DNA of 64,000 nucleotides. Origin: Chaunax sp. Z400 (taxonomy: Eukaryota; Chordata; Actinopteri; Lophiiformes; Chaunacidae). A program made the position numbers and the translations under genes. Below the pieces are notes generated by a model, which saw only the letters and a program-made list of their open reading frames with translations, was not told the DNA's origin and searched no databases. Where the stretch lies: NCBI GenBank assembly GCA_037577475.1, contig CM075187.1, positions 20,552,810 through 20,616,809 of the forward strand, written 5' to 3'. Numbering within the stretch: the first letter of the stretch is position 1; each line of letters starts with the position of its first letter. Below, one piece after another: positions 31,396 through 42,500 of this stretch.

Positions 31396-31406
31396 CTACC
31401 GAATGG
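31162..31406 (-). CDS. smarca2: smarca2 exon 2 (start codon; residues 1-78)
   Basis: The ATG is at 31395 and opens MSTPSETSGG, matching the MSTP start of both SMARCA2 and SMARCA4. The exon encodes the GPSPGP-type proline-rich N-terminus, including SPGSVHSMMGPSPGP as in SMARCA2, and ends at MHK. Donor GTAGAG (31156-31161). The most likely acceptor is after TTCCCAG, giving an exon high end at 31406 with 11 nt of 5'UTR; an alternative AG lies slightly upstream, so the UTR boundary is less certain than the coding part (31162-31395). Confidence 0.93.
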
Positions 31407-32379
31407 CTGGGAAGACACCACGCAGCTTCAGAAAAATAAGGCAAGGCAAGAGGATTTTAATGACATGCAAAGTTATACTGCAAATAGTGGTTCAAATATT
31501 ACATAAAACGTATGCATTTTAACATTTTAACTATTGTTTAAATGGTTTGCTCTCTTGTTGCTGAATTGAATGTATGAAAAATATTAAATGCTTTATTTCA
31601 AACAGCAGTCTCATTGAGCTAAATCAACATCTCTGACAGTGAAATAACTAAATGTGGTAAAGTCCAAATGGGGCGCTCTTTACCCTCTTATATCTGCACA
31701 ATTTAAATGGTCATTTACATCGCTATGCAGTAAGAAATACCTGCCTTGAGTGGCATTTGGGTAAAAATTGAGGGGGCCGGAAAAATGCTTTAAAAAAACA
31801 AGGCCATATTTACAACAATAAATGTCTAAATAAATCACCATAAAACAGCTACAACATAAATGGTGTTAAAATTATAAATAAGGGCCATCGTTCGCGTTTT
31901 ATCGTTGTTTTGTCACGATTTATGTAGCGTTACAGTAGCGTTAGCTTACTAACTATCACTTTGTCGAGCCAACTCTGATTGGATCATGGCTTCCCCAAAA
32001 CTGGTGGCCATCACGGAAATACAGGCAAAATCAAAGTTTAGATGAAAGTCAAGCTCTTGACATGACCTTGACGATATTCTTAGAGCCGAAAATAAACTTC
32101 AGTATTAAATATAGAAGCACATAGTTTACCAGAAAGAGCACCTAATACGTTTATGGCTATCTGCATCGCTCGATCGCTGAGGAACGTAGCTAACAGCTAG
32201 GTGACGTTAGCTAGCTTAGCAACTAGCATGGTAGCTAGTCCGGATGACGCTTGCTCTTCTTGTTAGACAACCTCAAGCTAGCGAACTGTGTCCATGTCAG
32301 AAAGTTTGGACAGGTAGCAGCAGACTAAGTAGTTCGACGTCAAGGTTTATCAAAAACGAAGGGTCGTTAATCAATTTAC
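31407..32379 (-). other. smarca2: smarca2 intron 1, right end rich in GCTAGC-type motifs
   Basis: The intron carries CpG-containing sequence near 31890-31960 and a striking GCTAGC/GTTAGC-rich segment at about 32185-32245, including a CRE-like GTGACGTTAGC. Proximity to the first exon suggests promoter-associated sequence. Confidence 0.45.
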
Positions 32380-32500
32380 CTTTCGGCTGAGCTGTTACGG
32401 CACACAATTAGGTGTAAATGTTATGTTTCTTCAAAATATGACTGCTGTCCATAAGTTCACTCCCCCTCGGTGTTGTTTTGCTGACATATTAAACTTTTTC
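32380..32500 (-). other. smarca2: putative smarca2 exon 1 (5'UTR), upstream end approximate
   Basis: On the minus strand GCTCAGCCGAAAG is followed by a good donor GTAAATTG (exon low end 32380), about 970 bp upstream of the start-codon exon, where a non-coding first exon is expected. CpG content is raised nearby. The transcription start is a guess. The segment contains a short upstream ORF: ATG at 32452 and TAA ending at 32408, 14 codons plus stop. Without transcript evidence this remains an inference. Confidence 0.45.
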
Positions 32501-32580
32501 TTGTCTTGCCATTACTGATTTGTCAATACCACCGGAAATCCCGCCTACCTTTACAGTGATTAGCTTGACAACACGTCAAT
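32500..32580 (-). promoter_or_regulatory. smarca2: putative smarca2 core promoter with ETS/E2F-like site
   Basis: Immediately upstream of the inferred first exon lies GGCGGGATTTCCGGT on the minus strand (32531-32545), which combines a GC-box/E2F-like GGCGGG with an ETS CCGGAA core; GGGATTTCC within it also fits an NF-kB consensus by chance or design. No TATA box is evident, consistent with a housekeeping-type promoter. Position is inferred from the exon 1 call. Confidence 0.35.
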
Positions 32581-33386
32581 CATTTAATATTGGTGCTTGG
32601 GCGTGTATTTGCCCTGTAACCATTACTGTAACTTTTTGGTTGAGTGGCCATTACTGCAAACAATACGGCGGTCGACTGATGTGTTTCTGCAAGTTTGAGA
32701 GATGTTTTTTGGGGTCTCAACCATGTTTTATACTATGAAGAGCATCTGATCGATACGCACCATAAGGACATTTGGCTCATCATGGTGCTTCAGTTTTGCA
32801 TACGGTTCATGTAGAAATTCTAGGTGCTACTTGAATTTTTGCATTGTACTTTTGTTATTCTTAAATAAAAGAAATGAGTACTTTCACCCTTGTTTGTTAG
32901 ATAAGAGTGGAATCATTGGCCTAAACATAAAAAACAGACATTAATCATTAATCACAATTTCCTTTTTCAATTTAAACTGGACTGAAATAAAGGCAACATT
33001 GCCACATTTCAAGGAATAATTTATGTTAAAGCTAAACTTCAAGGTCATAAATAAAATAATATCACCTATGGCTGTTTTACAGATGAGACTTGTATTTCTG
33101 AGACAAATACATAGTGTGGTAGTGGTCAAGGAAATTAGTTTTTGTAATTTTAAATCTACAATCCTTAAAAAGAACACAGGATGGCAGCAATGACCAGAAG
33201 TTGCCTCATCTGGCCTCTTTAGCTCTGTGTTGTAACTCAGAAGCACCTGGCAGGTAATGAATTACTGCAGACATCTGAGCTCTAAACAAACATGCCAAGC
33301 CCAGAGTGACTGAGTGCTATCTCACATTTACATACACTAACTTAGTTAAGTCTGATGATAGCAACGTCAAGTTTCAAAGGCAAGCC

Positions 33387-33426
33387 ATGCAAATAATGCA
33401 AAGGTTTTGTCGAGCTCCATTTGCAT
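33387..33426. promoter_or_regulatory. paired POU octamer motifs about 0.9 kb upstream of smarca2
   Basis: ATGCAAAT at 33387-33394, a near-copy ATGCAAAG at 33396-33403, and the inverted octamer ATTTGCAT at 33419-33426. Three octamer-like sites within 40 bp would fit a POU/OCT factor element, but chance in AT-rich DNA is not excluded. Confidence 0.3.
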
Positions 33427-34695
33427 CCTTATATCAAAAACTTTGTTTTGTTTTCATTATGGAAAAATAAAGCTGTTTATACTGCGGCATTTGTTTGTTT
33501 AAACTCCACTGTGCTATTTTCCTCCCGTTTTTTTTCTCTGTGTAGTACAGTTCATAATTTGTCTGCATTTATGTCAAGTGTATCTTATCCAAATAAATGC
33601 AAATAAATACTATAACTAGAAGGTGTTTTAAGATTGAAATGTGTTAAAACTAATTTTTTTTCTCTGCTACATTTGCTAGATCTAGCTTTTGTACAATCTA
33701 GCTAATCTACAATCTTTACATTTTATACATAATGGGGGAAATGTCTTATTTGCTCCATTTTACACATCCAAACGGCACTTCTATCTATCTATCTACTGGC
33801 CAAAGTGATGACACCTCGATGACCTTGTAAGACATTCAAAGCCTTCCTGTCAGCCCTTCATTTGAATACCTCACATGTCAACAAAGCCACATTTAAACTT
33901 TGATCTTAACTTCCCCTCCTTAACAATTCTACCCTTTCTTATATGTCTCCATAAAGGATGTGCACAGGGTTCCTGAATGTAAATTTTACCCAAATAAACA
34001 AACCCAATTAACTTTGTGGTTAAAACCACCCCCACCTTCAAATTCACCGAGCCAGGAAAGGGCTCGGCCGCAGCCATTTGGCAGTGAAAGGAGTAGTGGT
34101 TGTGGCTTCCATTCACCTTGAAACCCTCCGTAAAAGGCTCCGGTGAATCAGTGGCGTGACATTTTACTCAAAGTCTACGGGTAGTTAAAAGGCTGGGCTG
34201 AACAATTGAACACACATCTATAGATGCAAAGAAGCTCCCTTGAATTCATCCATCTTCACTCTTTTACTTTGATAAGACCTCTTATGCTTGATTTGTCTCT
34301 AGAAAGGCAAAATGACAAAAATTTGGCCTCCATCAAAATTAACAGAAAATGTTATGCACTATGTATGAGCACATGTACAAGCATAACATGTATGTATGAG
34401 CAATACCATAATTGTGTGTGTGTGTTTGTTGCTTTACTTTTAAACAGCAATTTATCCCAGTCAGTCTACTAGTCAAATTATTCACAATTTTAGCAACAGA
34501 AAGTAATGTCTTAGCTATTAAAATTTATATATGGACAGAATGATTAACCAATGCATATATAACTACATTTCTGTGAAGTTATAATGAGTCATTGGTTGCA
34601 GTCCTCCATTTTATTTCTTTTTTTTTATGATAGGAACAGTGTTGAAAAAAGAACAATAAATGAGCCAGAGTTAGTATACAAGGCTATTTTTATCA

Positions 34696-34744
34696 AACAA
34701 AAACAACAAAACAACAACAAAAACAACAACAACAACAACAAAAA
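34696..34744 (+). repeat. (AAC)n microsatellite
   Basis: Imperfect AAC/AAAC tract. Confidence 0.9.
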
Positions 34745-35773
34745 TAATGAATTGTTAAAAAGGCTCTCTAACAACTACAGTCTACAACTAAAACTAAAAC
34801 TACAATATAATGTTATAAAATACACAACACAAATATGCACTAAAAAGTAGATAGAATAAATGATTTATAGAACATGGTAATTAGCTATAATCTGTGCAAT
34901 AAAAACAAAAGCATTTTAATTCTGGAATAAATGAAGCAAAAGGCTAACACATAAATGAAATGTGCAGGGAGATGATGTGACTGTCTTTCTCTACATACCC
35001 TGCTATCTTTTTCTGTAAGTGAAAAATAATCCATCAGTTACTTTGAAATGATGTCACAAATGACGTTTCAAAAATATTGATGTGTCTTTTATGAAACAAC
35101 AGAGGAAAACATGCTATTATGTCTCCAAAATGTAGACATCTTTGGGATAATTTATTCAATAGCGATTTTTACTACTTACAGTTTTAATAGTTTTCCAATT
35201 ATCACACAATAAAACATAACTATGAATCATTAATTTTCATGTTCTATATGATAAAATTATTTTGTCCGTCCTTTCTTTGGATTTAGTTTTACACACTGAT
35301 AGACAACAGGCACACACTGCATAAGTGTACATCCACCATTCACAGGTGTGTGCAAACAAAGGGTACATTACAATTAGTTTTACATGAGCCACATTTGGCA
35401 GCGAGCTGTTTGTTTTTACTTTGTGTTATCTGAGAGTTTTATTTGCATAACCAATGCTTACATTGTGGTGCACTTGTTTTATTTCTGAGGCAGATGATGG
35501 AGGGTCTGTTCAAACAGAGAAGACAGCCAACATGAAAATGATGAATGAATAAGCGATATTTAGGATAGATAGACACTAGCTAATGGGTTTGTTTAGTAGG
35601 CTATATTACAGTTTAATTTGATGCAATACCTTTGCAGCATATGTATTTTTCCACAGTAATAGTTTTGAACTAGTTTTTATTACAGCATTGCATACAAATT
35701 AGCATTATTATTATTATTACTATTATATTATACTCTTTTTTATTCTCACTTCACTTCTTTAGTCATATTTATG

Positions 35774-35804
35774 TTCTTTCTTTCTTTCTTTCTTTCTTTC
35801 TTTC
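35774..35804 (+). repeat. (TTCT)n microsatellite
   Basis: Seven or so TTTC units. Confidence 0.92.
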
Positions 35805-35999
35805 CTTCGGGTTGCTCAATAGTGAATCGATCGACAATAGTGAATTGTCCTAATGTTCTTTGCCATTCTCAAGTTATTTAGAGTTTTTAAGTGTTATTTG
35901 TTAGTCATTCTCAAAGATTATGAGTGTGTAACAGTCCTCATCCAGACAGATTGTTGGATAAATGCATTTATTGCCTGCACAGAGGTGCTTATTTTGGCC

Positions 36000-38900
36000 A
36001 CAACTGTTTCATCTCAGTAAAGGATTTCCTAAACCCCATTGGCAAACTGGCTGCTCTCTCTCTCTTTGCTTTACCCCCTGGCCCTCTGACCAGAGTTGGT
36101 TATTTCTCTCTTCAAGTGCCTCTGAAAGGAAAACTTCATCAAGATTTATGGGCAGGTGCACTGTGCCTTCCTCCATCACTCCACCCCTCAATAATTGCCT
36201 GCCAGTAGTCATTTTGAGAGAGCTGCTTTTGAGCTGTCTCTAGGGACTGGCGTCTGGACCAGAGCAACAGCACTGAGATCTTTTTCCAATATGGTGCTGG
36301 GGTCATGTTGGAGGCTGAGAAGAGAGGAAATGCTGTCAGAGGAAGCCTCTTTGTAGTTGCCTTTGTTGCAGGTGTCCTGCCATTCATTGTTAAAGCACTC
36401 TCTTTAATATTACAACCTGCCTGACATCTGGTGGCCTAGCCTGGACCAAAGCAGCATGGTGATCAGGGATGACCATGCCTGATAATATCTGCTGACAGAT
36501 TACTTATAAGCACCAGATGCTGAATATCAGAAAATGATGTGTAAGCATTCTATATGTACTGTTCAGTATTCTGACAGAAAATCTTTAACGGTTTTCTTAC
36601 CTGACACCACTATGTTTAAGCTTTGGGTAAGTCACGTACAAAACTGACAACTTTGTTAATTTAAGGGACCTTTCTCATTATAATTAAAAGAAACCTGACT
36701 GTAAATAACAAAAAGAGAAGGGAACCAACTCCGTCTGAGGCTCTGTAACAACATCAAAAACTTCCTGATTTGCTCCCAGTGGGCAAGAGTCATAGAGGAC
36801 TCTGTTGAGCATTTGCAGAAATGATTTATGCTGTCATTTTTTTCTTAAGAGGACAGTCTGCATAGATTCTGCATTTGCTGTTCAAAGTGTCTAATGTTTT
36901 CTGAGGCTTCCTGATTACTGAAAAAAAATACAACTCCCTTCTGGTATGCTCCTTTGACATTATGTTGGAAGAAAATATGTATGGTAATTCATGGCAAGAG
37001 ACAAATATTTTATTCATACCATTTGAATTGTGCCAGGAGTCACACGTATGATGTATATCAATTTAAAAGACGTTTTGCAAGACAAGAAAATTACAGTTTG
37101 TTGTAAGGAATATTGATTAGGATCACTAGGGTTGGGTGAAATCATTCACTGAGCTGTAATTCTGTTCTGTCACTATATACTTCAACAACTCCAGCATTAG
37201 GTTGGCACTGAATAACTATTTAAAGAGGTCAACACTACACGGCCGCTCATGTCAAAAGCTGCAGGGATGTGAAAGGAGACTTACTTGGATCAGTGAATAG
37301 CTTTACTTCTCATTTATTATCATTATTAGCAATAGTAGTCATGGCAATGGAGTTTCATACAGTAATAGGGAATTGTTAGATCAGCAGTTATGCATTACCA
37401 GCTCTACAACATTTCAATCATTTCAATGGTTTTGGCAAGAAACAACGTCTCTTACACAACAGTTTTATAACAAACTGTGACTTGTTTGAGTATCAAAATG
37501 ACGTTAAATTGACAAACATCATATCTGTAATTCATGGCAAAATCAAAGTGGATCAAGAATATCATTTGTCTCTCACTATACCTATTATTAAATCAAGTTC
37601 TCGTTGTGGAACCTGATTTAGCTCTCTATCCCCTTACACACAGAAGATGATGTGTTTTACAGCAGCAACAGTTGTGTCACGGTTGCACATTTATATAAAA
37701 CTGTATTTTACAGTTTTTATTGGTAGCCTCTTTGGCTTAATGTATTAAGGGAGATGGAAATGACATTACCACCATATATATATATTTATATATATATAAT
37801 AAGTGCAGAAACCAGCAAAAAAAAAGGAAACAGCTTTTGTTGTCTGTTAATGGCATCTGTAATTGAGTTGTGTTCTTTTTCCCTGCGGTTTGGAATTGGA
37901 TGAAACAGATGAAACAGGGCAGAATAGTTAGTTTGGCTCTTTTTACCCAAATGTGTTTCCAGCCCTTTCAACATGTAGCAGAGGTTTGGCAATGACAGCA
38001 TGTGTTTTGAACTTGTCACAGTGAAACGCTGCAGCTCAGGGGGGATGAAGTCAACCCTGAATACCTGCCCACCATCAGTGCATGGTGAGCATCTGTGAGC
38101 TGTTAAGACCACTTCATCCTAACCACATCGACAGGAGTGGGGGGGGAGTGGTGTTAAGATGTAAAGAAGGGTACAATATGTCTATCTGTATTTGTAAAGG
38201 AATGTGTGACTATCCAGTTGGAGGAGAGATGTATGAATGTGTTTTGCCTGTTGTTGTGGCCTCTTGTTCCTATGAATTGGTGAAGAAAGAAGATACACGA
38301 AGCTCAAAAGGTGATATAATATGGTATGTGTGACATGCTTTGACTAATTGCTTCTTCCCACCCACAAAGTTCAGCAGTTAGTGATTTAACAGTGGACAGT
38401 CTTCTTCTCTGGAATAGTCATTTATTCCATCCCTAAGTCACCCAAAAATGCTATAACTGAATGAATTCATGATTTTAAAAAGTGACATAATTGTTCAAAG
38501 GGATACTTTTAAAATTGTAAAAGGCAGCTGCTTCTGTTATGTGAAAATATGAGTGCTTGTGAGGTCAAAATGCTTTCCTGGTCTTTGACCTGCAGTGGTT
38601 TGGAAGTGACGTGTCAAAAGCCAAAGATCACCATGTCGGGTGAATATGTAGTATCTATGGACTCATCTTTTCTCCAACCATTCTATATTTTGTTAATTTT
38701 CTCCACAGCCCTACAAACATGGTAAAGGCCTGTATACATTGGACACGAGTAAGTAAATCATGCAGAAAGTAATCTCTTAATCATAGAGTTGTTGTTTACA
38801 GGTTTGCACACTTTTAATGCCTTTTATCCTGATATGGACTATTTGACATCACAAGCAAAGTTCAATTCTGAGTACATTTTAACAGAATTTCCAGAAAGTC

Positions 38901-39100
38901 TGTGAATGGAAATTGTAATTACAGTAATGCACATTGCAATCCACTACTGTTATGTGAGTGTTAAGAGTGAGTGAGTGCTTGCACATTTAAAAACAGAAGG
39001 AGAGTAAATCGCTACCTCAGTGTAATATTAAGTTAAATAAATAAACATTTTGGTTTTTGCACTGATGATAAAATAAATGTGTTAATAAGTGAGCGTTATA
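36000..39100. other. intergenic; one candidate conserved block, (TA)n tract
   Basis: 36010-36260 is less AT-rich than its surroundings and is listed among candidate regulatory blocks. A (TA)n tract occupies 37774-37799. No gene recognised; open frames here lack recognisable domains. Confidence 0.5.
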
Positions 39101-39119
39101 GGTGCTGGTAGATGAATGT

Positions 39120-39305
39120 TGTCACCTTTTGAAAGAACCAGCTTTGCAGTTTCCCCATTTTTCAGTGTTTGTGCTAAGCTAAGCTAACAGCAGCTGTCTC
39201 CAGATGAGTATCACTGCATCAATGGCATCGATCATCTCTTCTAAGTATTTGCAAGACAGCAAATAAGCATATTTCCCAAAATGGTGCACTCTTCCTTTAA
39301 GTTAC
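39120..39305 (+). repeat. teleost GCTAAGCTAAGCTAA dispersed repeat, copy 1
   Basis: Contains GTTTCCCCATTTTTCAGTGT, TGCTAAGCTAAGCTAACAGC, then ATCATCTCTTCTAAGTATTT and TTTCCCAAAATGGTGCACTC TTCCTTTAAGT. This is the order of an abundant fish interspersed repeat (GCTAAGCTAAGCTAA...AATAAGCATATTTCCCAAAA). Second copy at 49665-49800. Confidence 0.7.
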
Positions 39306-39558
39306 TAATTAAAGGAGATTCTTAAGTCAGTGAGGTATTTAATTGTAATAAAATGATCAAGGAAAATAAAGACATACAAAACTTCCTGAAATATTTACTG
39401 CACGTAATGTTTCTTGTCTGCTGCTTTGGTCTGACCTTGTTTCATAGAGTAAACTTGGTATGATGTCTGATAGATGTTTGGTATGATGGTGGCCAAACAT
39501 ACAGTAAAAGAGTGGAAAACGAAAGTGGAGAAGCAGCTTTGAGAGATGATCTCTGTAA

Positions 39559-39595
39559 CAGAGATAGAGAGACAGACAGAGAGAGAGATAGAGAG
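39559..39595 (+). repeat. (GA)n/(GACA)n-rich microsatellite
   Basis: AGAGATAGAGAGACAGACAG and following GA repeats. Confidence 0.85.
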
Positions 39596-39599
39596 TTTA

Positions 39600-42500
39600 A
39601 CACAACCAGAGTACATCAGTCTAATTTCAAAATAAACCTGGCATGCTCTGTTTGACTACCTTGACAGAAATGATGTATTGTGGTATTATGTAGTATATTT
39701 TCGAGTGGATTTTGACCTCTATGTAAACTCTGCTCCCTTCATTTATGTACTGAACAGCCTGTTGTTCATGTTTCTGATGTCTGCCTTTAGGTTTTGTTTT
39801 TAGAATTTATCTATTTTTCATTTGTTTCTCTTTTCCTAATTTGGAACCATCAAATTTGATGTATTTCAAAATTGCATCTTGAGTTGTGCAAATCTAAAAT
39901 AAATATATGTTTTTGTTGTAGAGTTGCAGTTATTGTTCTGTACCTGCAACATTTTTTATCGTATCAGCCTTTTAAAATCATTTAATCATTTTTTGTTATT
40001 TATTGCTGCAAACTGAATTTTCCATTTGTTTTATGCAGTGAACTGAATAGAACTACAAAGTGGCACATTGACTTACACACTTAGATTGTATTGTGCATTA
40101 GGAATTTTAACAGGTTATCACTTGCTGTAATGCACACCATTCTTATCGGAGTTAACAGTGTGTGAGAGGATGATGTATGTTTTGTCAACCCTGTGCTATT
40201 TGACAGGTTTCGAGGCTTAGCCCATTACTGAGGTAACGACAGATGTGTTTTTGACAAACGGGATCAGGCACTGCCTTCAGATACGTCAGCCTTCATCTTT
40301 TTGCTTGAAAATCAGTGCTTACATTAGGAGAACAATACCTGAGATAAGTATTTAGTTGTTGAATTCAAGCCTTTGGTATTTCACCTGGGACTGCAGACGA
40401 AAGCCCATTGACAGCGATGGCAGCCACCCTCTGCTGCAATTAATATGTGATTCCTCCTCTCACAAAGAGCTTGTCAAAGTGCCCCACCTCTCTCTTATGT
40501 GGCCTTTCAGAATACAAATCCCCCTGACATTCTCCTCGCTGCAGTTAAAGGCCTCCGCCATGTATTGAAAAGCCACTTTCCCTCCTCTCTCTCAAAGGCA
40601 GATGTGTATGTAACTTTTTCACCCTGGACAGGAATCTTGTGATGACTTGCTGTCATTCACAAACAGATCGACCTGTCATATTTGTCAGACACAGGTTTTG
40701 TTATGGCATTAAGAGAGGAGAACATTCACACGAGTCAGTAATGTTTAGTGTCTATCTAAACATCTTCTCCCTAACTTGTCCAACTGATGTGGGCTGATAC
40801 GTTTTCCTCTGATTGTCACAATGTGGAAGCCTCTTAAGTATCTGTGAGTGGCAATACTACTTTAAACTTCTACTCCACGACATCTTGGAGGGAAATATTA
40901 GAGCTTTAGTTCCAATAATTACTTTGCAAATTAAAGGCTCAGCACTCTGACATAGAATGTTTTGATCACACTTGATTAGACCTCTACTAAGGTGTATGTT
41001 GGATAAAGCTATACTGGGAATTACATGAATTCACAAGAGTTTCCCCATCCTTACAAACACAACATAATCAACAGAAACGTCAATCAAATCAACGCTTGTG
41101 TTGGTGGAACAAGGTGTGCAGAGTCTTTAAGATTACACATACATTTTTTACTGCATTGATTCAACAACTTATATATGTGTATTATTACTTCAAGAAATTT
41201 CTTTAAATTACTTCCTCCACCACTGCCAATATGATTAGTGCTTTGTTGAGAGAATAGTTATTCATTCTATATATAATGCTCAGGAACAGAGAATGGAGAA
41301 AAATAAAGGATGCATTTAAACTATTGTATTGCATGAAACTGGGTTGCATCATTGAAGGATACACCATCAGGACACTGAGCTAGTGAGGCAATGCCTTAAC
41401 CCAGATACAGATGTACTGTGCATGTGGAGAGATTTGGTGTGATGAGGTAGAGGTGGTGCCAAACTACTGCTTCACAGCACCATCAGATTTACTCTCAGCA
41501 CGACACACACAAAAACCCACATCATAGCTTCACTTAATTATCATCAGGTAACACTGTGATTCATCCAATAGCTGATTAAATAAAGCTTTTTGCAGTGTGC
41601 ATTGCTTCTGGTAGGTCTTGAAAAGTGTGTGATGTGAGACATGTATTCTTCCTGCTGTTGCAAATTCGGCAGCAGAAACTCCAATTTCATTATGCAGTAC
41701 AAATTTATATCAAAATAAATGATATACTTTTTCTAATCACAAAGGAGGTGGACCATCTAAAATCAATCAGTAGAGTAAAACTCTAAGAGGTGCAAACAGC
41801 TACTATAATAAATACAAATAAATACAATTGTGTAGAAAGTGAAACCAATACAAATTTTCTGTTAGTTACAGCCAAAATTGAAAACTAGATGTTTATGAAA
41901 TTTTGTTTTAACATGATGACAAAAAAATTTGTAGCTTTAAAAAAAATATCTCCATGGCTCTTCTGTTATGTGATACAATTACGTATAATTTTCACATAAA
42001 ATGAATCATTTTTTCCAAAAGTTGTGTGTCTCCTGCACATAATTTTATGCATGATGTCATGATGAGTCATGATGAATTTAGCACCATGAGAATTAACCAT
42101 AACTATTTAAATTTGGTTGTCAGCACGGACCTGAGGGCTGTTAACTTCTCAGGGGAATCTGCCGAAGTTCACATCATCAAAAGTTAATAGCATTTACTTT
42201 ATGATACAAGCGGATTCTCCTTGCATATGAGCATTACTGAAAAAGAGATGATAGCAGCCCTTTGGAACCTGCCTCATGTTCTCTTCACTCTCCATCTGCA
42301 TCATAAAATTGTAGGCAGCTCAGGTTAACCAACACACATCACAGTTCTTGTGTCTCTGCAACCTCAACATGTTACATGTTTGAGGAGGCACATGTCAGCT
42401 GCTGTGTCTGCAGAGGCTTAGTGCAAATACTCTGCAGCTACACCATAACCCTTTAATGCACATCTATAAATGAAGCGTAAGCTAAATCATGCAACCATAT

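Larger units (their letters stand above)
32600..36000. other. intergenic, 5' flank of smarca2; octamer pair and simple repeats
   Basis: No gene recognised. Two perfect POU octamers lie at 33387-33394 (ATGCAAAT) and 33419-33426 (ATTTGCAT). Simple repeats: (AAC)n at 34696-34744 and (TTCT)n at 35774-35804. Confidence 0.6.

Noticed and set aside
35924..36387. Cluster of 80-94-codon frames on both strands
   Set aside because: No splice or domain evidence; frames overlap antisense to each other. Treated as a non-coding candidate block.
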